Shown: piece by piece, positions 53,485 to 61,830 of the stretch
Position numbering within the stretch: the stretch's first letter is position 1
Layout of the letters: each line of letters starts with the position of its first letter
DNA from: Taibaiella sp.
GTDB taxonomy: Bacteria > Bacteroidota > Bacteroidia > Chitinophagales > Chitinophagaceae
DNA length: 64,000 nucleotides
Direction of reading: 5' to 3'
NCBI GenBank assembly: GCA_016786705.1
Contig: JAEUVV010000003.1
Span: 457,425-521,424 of the forward strand
Translations under genes and position numbers: made by a program
The notes under the pieces: generated by a model
What the model saw: only the letters and a program-made list of their open reading frames with translations
What the model was told of the DNA's origin: nothing
The model's database searches: none

Positions 53485-54660
53485 TTAATTCACTTGAATG
53501 ATCCAAAATTTCAGGTACTGGGTATTGGGCATATTCCAGGTAATGGCATGATCCGCCGACTGGGTTTGCAGGCTTACTGGTCTCAGGTCGCGCTTCACAT
53601 CGGCAGCGGCATCCTTCAGCACTGTGCTGAACGCCTCTTCCGTAACCAAATGTGTGGCACAGGTAGTTACTAAAAAACCGCCCGGCTTTAACAATTGCAT
53701 AGCTCTGAGATTGATCTCTTTATAAGCGCCTAAAGCCTTTTCGATATTCGCTTTGGCCTGCAGCAAAACCGGCGGGTCCAATATCACTACATCAAATTGC
53801 TTTTTTCCTTTTGCCTGTACCTTTAAAAAATCGAACGCATTCTTTACTTCAAAGTTACAAATTTCCGCATAGCCGTTCCGTTGCGCATTTGCTTTTGCAA
53901 GGCTTACCGCGGCTTCGGCATAATCGACCCCGAGCACCCTTTTAGCGCCATAAGCGGCGGCAAACAGGCTGAAGGAGCCGGTGTAGCAGAACATATCCAG
54001 CACGTCCGCGTTTTTTACAATATGTTTTATCAGTGTTTTATTGTGCTGGTTATCCAGGAAATAACCGGTCTTAAGGCCATTTTCAAGGTCAACATAAAAT
54101 TTCAACCCGCCTTCTGTAAGAGTAATCCGGGTATCAAAAGGGGTACTTAAAAATCCTTTGGTCATAGGCAAGCCTTCAAGGCTGCGCTGGGGTATATCGC
54201 TACGCTCATAGATACCTTTAGGCCGGAACAGGCTGTTCAAAGCATTTACTATAGCCGGTTTCAGTAAGTCTATACCCAGGGTATGGCATTGCACGACAAG
54301 ATAATCATTAAACCGGTCTATGACCAGGCCGGGAATATGGTCAGCTTCACTATTGACCAGGCGATAGTTTTCGGTGAACCCTAATTGTTGCCGGTAAGCC
54401 AGGGCTACTTTTATTTTCTTTAAAAAAAAAGCTTCGTCGATCGGTTCCTGTTGTGTGCTCAGTAATCTTATGGCAATCTGGGATAGCGGGTTATAATAAC
54501 CCCTGCCCACGAAAGATCCATTAGAAGAAAATACATCCACGATCACTCCCCCGTAAATATCGGAGGATCCCACTACATCACCGATCTCGTTCTGGTAGAC
54601 CCAGAGGTGGCCTTCAGCAATGCGGGTACTGATTTTCTTTTTCAGGAAGACTTTAATCAT
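53485..54660 (-). CDS. rlmI: Class I SAM-dependent rRNA methyltransferase, RlmI-like
   Basis: The 391-residue protein combines an N-terminal PUA domain (about 1-75, STRIAEGHLWVYQNEIGDVV), an EEHEE-like linker and a Rossmann methyltransferase (about 190-390) with NQHNKTLI, DMFCYTGSFSLFAAAYGAKR and VVILDPPVL. E. coli RlmI methylates C1962 of 23S rRNA; relatives share the domain order. The catalytic Cys is probably in TTCATHL. It begins the rlmI-paaD-paaY run and lies 51 nt downstream of the thioredoxin-like gene. Confidence 0.92.
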   Translation of the reverse strand: MIKVFLKKKISTRIAEGHLWVYQNEIGDVVGSSDIYGGVIVDVFSSNGSFVGRGYYNPLSQIAIRLLSTQQEPIDEAFFLKKIKVALAYRQQLGFTENYRLVNSEADHIPGLVIDRFNDYLVVQCHTLGIDLLKPAIVNALNSLFRPKGIYERSDIPQRSLEGLPMTKGFLSTPFDTRITLTEGGLKFYVDLENGLKTGYFLDNQHNKTLIKHIVKNADVLDMFCYTGSFSLFAAAYGAKRVLGVDYAEAAVSLAKANAQRNGYAEICNFEVKNAFDFLKVQAKGKKQFDVVILDPPVLLQAKANIEKALGAYKEINLRAMQLLKPGGFLVTTCATHLVTEEAFSTVLKDAAADVKRDLRPVSLQTQSADHAITWNMPNTQYLKFWIIQVN

Positions 54661-54711
54661 CGACGGCTTTTTAAACTCTTATATTCTTCTTTAAGCAGAT
54701 CCCCAAAAGGA

Positions 54712-56094
54712 CTATAAAGAACCGTCTTTCATTTGCTGTAAAGCCGCTTCTGTTTTCTGGATAACTTCTGAATTATTAGCCGATTTAGCCAGGGCCAGGG
54801 CCTGTTCCTGCTGCTTTACAGCTTCGGACTTTTGCCCTTGACGGTATAGGAGGTGTGCATAGGTATCTAATAAAGAAACGCGGGTAAGCGCATCGGTGCC
54901 GCCAAAAAGTTCCAGGGACTTTTCAGACCACTTAATAGCATCTTTATACATTTGCTTATTATTGGTCTCATATACATTCCAGGCCATTTCATTCAGGTCC
55001 ATAGCAGCATTCAAGGAAGCCATTTTAGTCACCTGCGGGTTTTGCTTTTTAAAGCGCTCTACATATTCCGTTTGCTCGGCCTCTGATACTTTATTCTGGT
55101 CCAGCTGATGCTTTATAGTCATCAGGTATGCTACCAGTTTCGCGGTATCTTCTTTTTTAAATTCGGTAAGGGGGGTATTCATCATTTCATTGGTGCGCAA
55201 TAATTTGAATACTTCCATTTTGGTTTCATCTCCCAGGCACTCATAAAAGGCTTTAGCATAAAACCAGCCGTCCATTTTGGGCGTACTGCTGTTATTATTA
55301 ACATAGCCTAATATGATTTTCTTAAACCCGGCTTCATCCTTTTGTTCGGCCAGCTTCTCGATAGTTCCCGGCACCAGTGATTCGGTATAATACTTAAAGA
55401 AATCAGGCACTTCGGCTTCTTTAGCCTTATTTACGGCAGCTTTGTTCTTATCCAGCAAAGCATAAGCTTTATTATCCATCGTTTGGTTATGCTCCAGCAG
55501 GAAAAGAATATCCTCGTTTTTTATCTTTTTGCCTATATGTTTTTCTACATAAAGGTCCAGGCCTTTATCGGTGTTCTTTCCTAATCTTTTACCCTTTTCC
55601 AGGTAATTTTTCAAAAATTCTTTATCCGCTTTACTGCTGTTCAGTTTTGCTTCATAATCGGCCCATTGCAAAGGGTCCTTAGCTTCGGCAATAGCAACAT
55701 TGCCATTTTCCAGGAACCAGGCAAGGTCTCCGGCGCCCATAACGGTATATACTACGGAACCATCCGGCTTCAAGAAAAGATTGGTAGGATAGCCCTGCAC
55801 TTTATATTTTGCGGCCACTTCGATCCCCTCTCCTTTTTCCGCATCAATTTTATAATTGACGAAATGCTTGTTATAAAGTTTGCCCGCTTCTTCATTGGGG
55901 AATAAATTAGCCGCCATTTGTTTGCAGGGACCGCACCAGGTGGTGTAGATATCCAGGAACACGATTTTATTTTCCTGTTTTGCCTTATCGAGCGCAGCGG
56001 CAAAGGTGCCGGTCTCGAACAAAATGCCCTGTGCCCAGAAGACTAAGGGACTCAACAAAGTGATATGGAACAAAACAAGCTTTTTCATAATCAT
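54712..56094 (-). CDS. Exported thioredoxin-domain protein with helical C-terminal domain
   Basis: The 460-residue protein has a signal peptide (KKLVLFHITLLSPLVFWAQG) and a thioredoxin domain (about 25-145) with Cys54-Gly-Pro-Cys57 and the cis-proline segment GYPTNLFL. The remaining 300 residues are helical and include TPR-like helices near the C-terminus (LDTYAHLLYRQGQKSEAVKQ). It probably acts as a periplasmic thiol reductase; the partner is unknown. Met1 and Met3 are both possible starts. It lies 21 nt behind the cysteine desulfurase gene. Confidence 0.9.
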   Translation of the reverse strand: MIMKKLVLFHITLLSPLVFWAQGILFETGTFAAALDKAKQENKIVFLDIYTTWCGPCKQMAANLFPNEEAGKLYNKHFVNYKIDAEKGEGIEVAAKYKVQGYPTNLFLKPDGSVVYTVMGAGDLAWFLENGNVAIAEAKDPLQWADYEAKLNSSKADKEFLKNYLEKGKRLGKNTDKGLDLYVEKHIGKKIKNEDILFLLEHNQTMDNKAYALLDKNKAAVNKAKEAEVPDFFKYYTESLVPGTIEKLAEQKDEAGFKKIILGYVNNNSSTPKMDGWFYAKAFYECLGDETKMEVFKLLRTNEMMNTPLTEFKKEDTAKLVAYLMTIKHQLDQNKVSEAEQTEYVERFKKQNPQVTKMASLNAAMDLNEMAWNVYETNNKQMYKDAIKWSEKSLELFGGTDALTRVSLLDTYAHLLYRQGQKSEAVKQQEQALALAKSANNSEVIQKTEAALQQMKDGSL

Positions 56095-56115
56095 GGATTA
56101 AAAAGGGAACAAAGA

Positions 56116-57243
56116 TTATCCTAAAATATTTTTTAAGGTAGCGATCACGCTATCAATTTCCGCGGTAGTATTATGTTTACAGAAGGAGAAGCGTACAGGC
56201 ACTACCGCTTCGTTCTGCGGCAAACACTTGATCACATGCGAGCCAATACTTGCGCCACTGGAGCAGGCGCTGCCGCCGGAAACACAGATACCGGCCATAT
56301 CCAGGCTCATCAGCAGCATTTCCGTTTTGTCCGTTTTAGGGAAGGAAACATTCAATACCGTATACAAAGATTCTCCCTGCCAGTCACCGTTAAAGATAAT
56401 GCCCGGTATCATTGCGCTTAATTGTTCTGCCATATATTGCTTCAACCCGCGCATATGAGCGGAATCCTGCTCATAAGTCTCCGTAGCCATTTCCAGGGCT
56501 TTTGCAAAGCCTACAATACCGTACAGGTTTTCGGTACCGGCACGCATATTGCGCTCCTGCCCGCCGCCATTGATCATCGGTTTGATCTGCACTTCATCCG
56601 AAACATATAAAATACCAACGCCTTTAGGGCCATGGAACTTATGACCGGCGCCGTTGGCAAAATGCACATTCAGCTCGGAAAAATTCAAAGGATAGTGCCC
56701 AACGGTCTGTACCGTATCACAATGAAAATACGCGCCGAATTCCTTACAAATCTCACCCACTTCCTGGATTGGCAACAGGTTACCGATCTCGTTATTGGCA
56801 TGCATCAATGATACCAGAACCGGCTGCGGGCCCTCGCTTAGTAAGGCTTTCAGGCTTTCCAGGTCTACGTGACCACTTGGAAGAATACTAACTAAAGAAA
56901 GTTTTACCCCTTGTTTTTCATAATATTCAGCGGTATGTAAAGTAGCGTGATGCTCAATTGGAGAAGTAATGATATGCTTTACCCCCAGGTCACGTACGGC
57001 AGCTGCCATAGCCGTATTGGTGCTTTCGGTACCGCCAGAGGTAAAAAAGATATTTGCAGGCTTTGTACCCAGTATTTTTGCAACCGATTTACGCGCTGCC
57101 TCAATGCCCATCTTGCTTTCCCTGCCATAAGAATAAATAGAACTTGGATTACCGAATTTTTCGGTTAAGAAAGGGAGCATGGCTTCCAGTACCTGCGGAT
57201 CTAAAGCTGTAGTAGCCGCATTATCAAAATATATACGTTGCAT
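56116..57243 (-). CDS. Cysteine desulfurase (NifS/IscS family)
   Basis: The PLP enzyme takes sulfur from cysteine for Fe-S clusters, tRNA thiolation or thiamine. The 375-residue protein has IYFDNAATTALDP, SGGTESTNTA, ANNEIGNLLPIQEV, the PLP lysine in GAGHKFHGPKGVG and the persulfide Cys in SGGSACSSGA. The short loop after this motif is the IscS/NifS type rather than the SufS type. No iscU or suf genes are adjacent. A TAATTTTG -7-like box lies at 57278-57285; the thioredoxin-like gene follows within 21 nt. Confidence 0.95.
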   Translation of the reverse strand: MQRIYFDNAATTALDPQVLEAMLPFLTEKFGNPSSIYSYGRESKMGIEAARKSVAKILGTKPANIFFTSGGTESTNTAMAAAVRDLGVKHIITSPIEHHATLHTAEYYEKQGVKLSLVSILPSGHVDLESLKALLSEGPQPVLVSLMHANNEIGNLLPIQEVGEICKEFGAYFHCDTVQTVGHYPLNFSELNVHFANGAGHKFHGPKGVGILYVSDEVQIKPMINGGGQERNMRAGTENLYGIVGFAKALEMATETYEQDSAHMRGLKQYMAEQLSAMIPGIIFNGDWQGESLYTVLNVSFPKTDKTEMLLMSLDMAGICVSGGSACSSGASIGSHVIKCLPQNEAVVPVRFSFCKHNTTAEIDSVIATLKNILG

Positions 57244-57347
57244 TTGTAAAAATAAAATATAATAGTCTAATTGTAAGCAAAATTAGCAAAAAGAAAGCGA
57301 ATTCGTATATAAACGAATCCGCTGCACTTATTTTTAAAAATTATAAC

Positions 57348-58049
57348 TTAACTTTTTTGTGTTCTTTTGTCTTTAATGCTGCAACCTACAGCAACGGTTT
57401 TGGTTTCGGCAACCGGTTTACCTGCCAAAAGCGCATCTACTGCTGTTTCCACATATTTTGCTTTAACAGCTTCCGGCTTTTCGTAATTATCGTCAATAGC
57501 GCCTATATATTTTACGATCAGCTTGGCATTTTCCTTTTGCAACAGGTATACATGTGGCGTTTTGGTCGCGCCATATACCGGGTATACTTCCTGTTTTTCA
57601 TCAAATAGATAAGGGAAAGTAAAGCCTTTTTCCTGGGCATTTGTTTTCATGGCCTCATAACTGTCTTCAGGCTGTAATGCCGGGTCATTAGGGTTGATCG
57701 CGATTACCGGATAGCCTAATGCCTTGTATTTTTTATCCAGGTCTTTAATGCGGCCTTCATAAGCCTTCGCATAGGGGCAATGGTTACAGGTAAAGATTAC
57801 GATATAGCCTTTGGCATCTGTAAACTGGGCCAGGGAAACCTCTTGACCGTCAATATTCTTCAGTTTAAAGTCCATTGCTTCATCGCCTACCTTATAACCT
57901 TCGGGCATGGTAACCGGGGCGCTTGCTTCTTTTTTATCTGCTGTAGTGTCGGCAGTAGTTGGACTTTCTTTACCTTTCGAGGAATTAACATCGTTGCAGG
58001 CTGTAAATGCCAAAGAAAGGATACCGGCTCCTATTAACAGTTTTTTCAT
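57348..58049 (-). CDS. Thioredoxin-like (AhpC/TSA family) lipoprotein
   Basis: The 233-residue protein is a lipoprotein (lipobox SLAFTAC, Cys18) with a Ser/Thr/Lys-rich spacer and a redoxin domain (about 50-215). The redox motif is Cys88-Asn-His-Cys91 in FTCNHCPYA, with the cis-proline in KTPHVYLL. Relatives are annotated as thioredoxin-family or AhpC/TSA proteins with peroxidase or disulfide functions. It lies 18 nt behind the TlpA-like gene, forming a two-gene redox operon at the periplasmic side. Confidence 0.92.
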   Translation of the reverse strand: MKKLLIGAGILSLAFTACNDVNSSKGKESPTTADTTADKKEASAPVTMPEGYKVGDEAMDFKLKNIDGQEVSLAQFTDAKGYIVIFTCNHCPYAKAYEGRIKDLDKKYKALGYPVIAINPNDPALQPEDSYEAMKTNAQEKGFTFPYLFDEKQEVYPVYGATKTPHVYLLQKENAKLIVKYIGAIDDNYEKPEAVKAKYVETAVDALLAGKPVAETKTVAVGCSIKDKRTQKS

Positions 58050-58067
58050 ATTATGCTTATTTATGGG

Positions 58068-58625
58068 TTATAAATGGGTTTGAATATTTGCTTTTAATTC
58101 GTTTTCGGAAAGTTGTCCCTGATCAAAACGTAATTTTTTGCCATTTTTATATAAAGCAGTAGCCGGTATCGCTCCATCCCAACCGGGATCTATTTTAGGG
58201 ATCCATTCATTCATCCGGCCATTATCGTCCAGCAGGTAATGCCGGGCAACAAAGTTTTTCTTTTTGAGGAATGGGATTACCGCACTTTCTAAACTGCTGC
58301 GGGTATCCAGGCTAACCAGGATCAGCTTCACCGGTTTATCCTTCATTTCCTGCAACGTTGCTATAAAATGCGGCAGCTCTTTAACACAGGGTACACACCA
58401 GGTGGCCCAGAAGTTGACCACATTTAAAGTATCATTTTGTTCGTTGAGTACTTGCAGCAGCTCTTCATGTTTAACTACCGTTACTTCCGGCTCATAATTT
58501 TCATTAAGCGGAGTATCTTTTTTAACAGGTTGATTTACATCCTGTTCTTTATTGCCCCCCACTTTATTTTGCCCGCAGGCACTCATACTGAGCACTGCAA
58601 AGAGTAAGCCGATAGCCTGTTTCAT
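58068..58625 (-). CDS. TlpA-like disulfide reductase lipoprotein
   Basis: The 185-residue lipoprotein (lipobox VLSMSAC, Cys17) carries a TlpA/ResA-type thioredoxin domain with NFWATW followed by Cys77-Val-Pro-Cys80. Such proteins reduce disulfides in the periplasm, often in apocytochrome c. I chose ATG 58625; the nine extra codons up to a TTG at 58652 do not start a signal peptide. It is the first gene of the pair with the thioredoxin-like lipoprotein. A link to the ccmE-ccmF cytochrome c system of the same window is plausible. Confidence 0.93.
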   Translation of the reverse strand: MKQAIGLLFAVLSMSACGQNKVGGNKEQDVNQPVKKDTPLNENYEPEVTVVKHEELLQVLNEQNDTLNVVNFWATWCVPCVKELPHFIATLQEMKDKPVKLILVSLDTRSSLESAVIPFLKKKNFVARHYLLDDNGRMNEWIPKIDPGWDGAIPATALYKNGKKLRFDQGQLSENELKANIQTHL

Positions 58626-58718
58626 CAATATTTTCTTATAATTAAAAAACAAAACACTAAACTAATCAAAAAAAATATAGCAAACGAGCGCCAAAAGCTA
58701 CAGTAATGTTATAAAAAT

Positions 58719-60356
58719 TTACAGCTTTTCCTGGCCTAATATCCAGTCTAAAGCCGGGTCTTTACCGTCAACAATATCCTGAACCGACTGGCTGAAAGCC
58801 TGGTCCGGGAAAATACCCCGGCCTTTTACATCGGTCCGGTTCACCGGGCGCACATGCATCAGCCCTATGCGCCAGATGATATTGGAATGAGGAAGATGCA
58901 GGATCGGCATAATGCCCGCTACTGTACCATTAAAATCCCCTCCGGTCTCTTCTCCTATAATGGTTACATTGGGCAGTACCGCCAGCCTGCTGGCCATTAT
59001 ACAGGCTGCAGAAAAACTCCCGCCGTTGACCAGTAAATAAACTTTGCCTTTAAACGCGTTTTCATGGGGTGCTTTCCACTTATTCCCGCTCATCCCTGCA
59101 TAATAAAAGTTACCATCTGCATGCTTTTTAGTATTGACAAACCTATGCACGGCATAAAAAGGATAGTATATGGAGAAGAACGGCCAAATGGCCTTAGGCA
59201 TCCGGCTGTAAAACCCGGCATTGAGCAGGGAAGCTTTAGAGCTTACCTTACTGGGTGCATAGATCTTGAATGTGCTATCCGCGAAATACTTATATAACTC
59301 AGTGATTTCCATAGCTCTGCCGCCCGGATTATCCCTAAGGTCTAAAACAAGCGCTTCGGATCCGGCATTTTTAATGGAATCAAACAATTTTGCGTAAGCC
59401 TTTTTATAGCGTCCCTCTCCAAACTGGCCTATTTTCAGGTAAGCAAGTGTGCTGTCTTTACCATAAAATTTAAGGCTGCGGATGTATTCTTTTTTCGCTT
59501 TATCGTACCCGTAAAGCGCCTTATTGTTTTCTTCTTCCTTTGCTTTTTGTTCCTTCAGCTTTTCCTGTTCTTTTTGAGCAAGCGCTGCGGTATCCGGTTG
59601 AGCAGCATCGCTTTTTACTATTTCATGTTTAACAGCATCTGAAGCGGCTGATTTTGCAGCAGGATTTTTTTCAGCCCGCCGGATTTCTTTTACGATCATA
59701 TCGCCCTTATCCGTTTTGAAGGTATAGCTCATGCTGTCAAGGGGGCCAAGCTCTTCATTGTAAAAAGTAGGGATACGACGTGCAAAAAAGCCCGGCAAAG
59801 CGGTTTGGTTATAACCATCAGAGCTAAAAGTGCGCGCATATTTGGTATAAATATCCTGCACTTTAAGCTCGTTGATCGCAAGCAGCTCCCAGCCTTTCCG
59901 GATCGTACTGTCTGCTGATTTATTTTTAGTGATATAAAGACGGCCCGCTTCCCATTGATAGTCAAATTGCTGCAGCGGACTGGCACCCATAGTCTTCAGG
60001 TATTTCTTCCGTTCCCGGCTTACTTTAAGCGGTGCGGGCAAAGTGGCCATATGCCCCTGGTGAACGCTGGCGATCACCGGGCTGATGTGCATGAAAAACT
60101 CATTGGCATTCATTGGCCTGTTGATGGCTTTTCTTAAACTGTCAAAACGGGCATCTAAAACACTTTTGGGCGTATAGTAATCATAATCAGGATGCCTGGT
60201 ATATAAGTTCTTCTGAACAAAATCAATATCTTTCTGTAATTTTTTTACACTGATCGGCCGGGCCCTCTTTTCATTATACTTTTCCACGCTTACACAGCTG
60301 GAAAACAGTCCTGAAAAGGCGAGTACTGCAGGGAATAGCTTCATCAATAATTTCAT
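58719..60356 (-). CDS. S41 family peptidase lipoprotein
   Basis: The 545-residue protein is a lipoprotein (SGLFSSC, Cys21) with a charged Ala/Lys/Glu-rich insertion (about 225-280) and an S41 peptidase domain (about 300-525): VLDLRDNPGGRAMEI, VNGGSFSAACIMASRL with the candidate catalytic Ser, and IIGEETGGDFNG. Tail-specific proteases of this family process or degrade exported proteins. The PDZ domain expected between is not obvious. It stands alone between the TlpA-like gene and ribBA. Confidence 0.92.
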   Translation of the reverse strand: MKLLMKLFPAVLAFSGLFSSCVSVEKYNEKRARPISVKKLQKDIDFVQKNLYTRHPDYDYYTPKSVLDARFDSLRKAINRPMNANEFFMHISPVIASVHQGHMATLPAPLKVSRERKKYLKTMGASPLQQFDYQWEAGRLYITKNKSADSTIRKGWELLAINELKVQDIYTKYARTFSSDGYNQTALPGFFARRIPTFYNEELGPLDSMSYTFKTDKGDMIVKEIRRAEKNPAAKSAASDAVKHEIVKSDAAQPDTAALAQKEQEKLKEQKAKEEENNKALYGYDKAKKEYIRSLKFYGKDSTLAYLKIGQFGEGRYKKAYAKLFDSIKNAGSEALVLDLRDNPGGRAMEITELYKYFADSTFKIYAPSKVSSKASLLNAGFYSRMPKAIWPFFSIYYPFYAVHRFVNTKKHADGNFYYAGMSGNKWKAPHENAFKGKVYLLVNGGSFSAACIMASRLAVLPNVTIIGEETGGDFNGTVAGIMPILHLPHSNIIWRIGLMHVRPVNRTDVKGRGIFPDQAFSQSVQDIVDGKDPALDWILGQEKL

Positions 60357-60415
60357 ATACGCGTCGGTGTCAAATTTTTAAAAAAGCTAATGTACAAAAG
60401 AAATGCCTGGCTAAC

Positions 60416-60446
60416 AAAAAAGGGTATGCTATTACGCATACCCTTT
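60416..60446 (-). terminator. Terminator of ribBA
   Basis: AAAGGGTATGC (60419-60429) pairs with GCATACCCTTT (60436-60446) around a 6-nt loop; on the minus strand a T run follows. It lies 17 nt behind the ribBA stop codon. Confidence 0.88.
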
Positions 60447-60463
60447 GTCGGTCTTTATTTATA

Positions 60464-61663
60464 CTATTTTAAAATATCGTGTCCCAGTTTATCCCTTTTT
60501 GTCGCCAGGTACTTTTCATTATATGGATTAGGCTTGATCTCTATCGGAACAATATCTACGATTTCAATACCATAGCCCAGCAAACCGGCACGTTTCCGCG
60601 GATTGTTACTCATCAGCTTGATTTTGGTAATATCCAGGTGACGCAGGATCTGCGCACCAACTCCATAATCCCTTTCATCCATTTTAAAGCCAAGGGCCAG
60701 GTTGGCCTCAACGGTATCCTGTCCTTCTTCCTGGAGTTTATAGGCTTTCAGCTTATTGATCAAGCCTATGCCACGACCTTCCTGGTTCATGTACAGGACA
60801 CATCCTTTGCCCTCCTGCTCTACCATTTGCATGGCAGCCTGTAACTGTTCCCCGCAATCGCAGCGTAAGGAATGAAGGATATCACCGGTAAAACAGGAAC
60901 TGTGTACCCGTGTCAATACCGCGTCTCCTTCTTTCCATTCACCTTTTATCAAAGCCAGATGTTGTTCCCCGGTATTTTTTTGGCGGAAAGCTACCAGTTT
61001 AAAATGACCGTACTTTGTAGGCATATCTACACGCACTTCCTCTTCGATCAGGCTTTCTTTTTCTAAGCGGTAAGCGATAAGGTCTTTTATGGAAATTATT
61101 TTAAGATCATATTTCTTAGAGATCTCCATCAGCTCCGGCAGGCGTGCCATAGTACCGTCATCGTTCATAATCTCTACCAGCACACCGGCAGGCTCAAAAC
61201 CGGCCAGCCTGGCCAGGTCTACCGTTGCTTCGGTATGCCCCGTCCTTCTTAGTACGCCACCTGGTTTTGCTCTTAATGGAAAGATGTGCCCGGGACGTCC
61301 CAGGTCCGAAGGTTTTGTAGCCGGATCGATAAGTGCCTGGACGGTTTTAGCACGGTCCTGGGCAGAAATACCGGTAGTACAGCCCTGCCCGATCAGGTCT
61401 ACGGAAACGGTAAAAGGGGTTTGGTGCAAAACGGTATTATCTTCCACCATCAGGTTAAGCTGTAAAGCATCAGCCCGGCTCTCTGTAATAGGTGCACAAA
61501 TAAGCCCGCGACCATATTTTGACATAAAATTGATGACCTCCGGGGTTACATTGGCCGCAGCCGTTATAAAATCGCCTTCGTTCTCTCTATCTTCATCATC
61601 CACTACAATGATCAGTTTACCTTTTCTGAGATCATCGAGTGCTTCGTCAATAGTATGTAACAT
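60464..61663 (-). CDS. ribBA: Bifunctional DHBP synthase/GTP cyclohydrolase II
   Basis: RibBA makes both precursors of riboflavin: 3,4-dihydroxy-2-butanone 4-phosphate from ribulose 5-phosphate and the pyrimidine from GTP. The 399-residue protein has the RibB domain first (about 1-205; [26 protein letters not shown]) and the RibA domain second (about 206-399; zinc site [24 protein letters not shown]). I chose ATG 61663, because the frame beyond it (to 61693) starts at a TTG that overlaps the -7 box. No FMN riboswitch fits into the short leader. Confidence 0.98.
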   Translation of the reverse strand: MLHTIDEALDDLRKGKLIIVVDDEDRENEGDFITAAANVTPEVINFMSKYGRGLICAPITESRADALQLNLMVEDNTVLHQTPFTVSVDLIGQGCTTGISAQDRAKTVQALIDPATKPSDLGRPGHIFPLRAKPGGVLRRTGHTEATVDLARLAGFEPAGVLVEIMNDDGTMARLPELMEISKKYDLKIISIKDLIAYRLEKESLIEEEVRVDMPTKYGHFKLVAFRQKNTGEQHLALIKGEWKEGDAVLTRVHSSCFTGDILHSLRCDCGEQLQAAMQMVEQEGKGCVLYMNQEGRGIGLINKLKAYKLQEEGQDTVEANLALGFKMDERDYGVGAQILRHLDITKIKLMSNNPRKRAGLLGYGIEIVDIVPIEIKPNPYNEKYLATKRDKLGHDILK

Positions 61664-61690
61664 AAAAATATTTTGGAATTTAAAGAAACA

Positions 61691-61698
61691 CAAAAGTA
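61691..61698 (-). promoter_or_regulatory. -7 promoter box of ribBA
   Basis: On the minus strand TACTTTTG matches the consensus, 27 nt before the ATG. This predicts a leader of about 20 nt and supports the chosen start. No -33 box at the right distance. Confidence 0.5.
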
Positions 61699-61785
61699 CA
61701 GTTATTTCCCCGATTAAAGCTCAGCCGTGAATTTAATATTGTCATAATTGTAACAGAAATCAAACTTCAAATGCCTTAAATATAG

Positions 61786-61813
61786 AGAGCGCTGATAGGG
61801 ATATCAGCGCTCT
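61786..61813 (-). terminator. Hairpin behind the adhesin gene, probable terminator
   Basis: AGAGCGCTGATA (61786-61797) pairs perfectly with 61802-61813 around a 4-nt loop. The run-out on the minus strand (CTATATTTAAGG) has few T, so termination is likely but not certain. It lies 18 nt behind the stop codon of the adhesin gene. Confidence 0.65.
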
Positions 61814-61830
61814 TCATAAAAACAGGTAGC

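Noticed and set aside
61664..61760. FMN riboswitch upstream of ribBA
   Set aside because: The predicted leader is only about 20 nt and the conserved FMN aptamer segments are absent.
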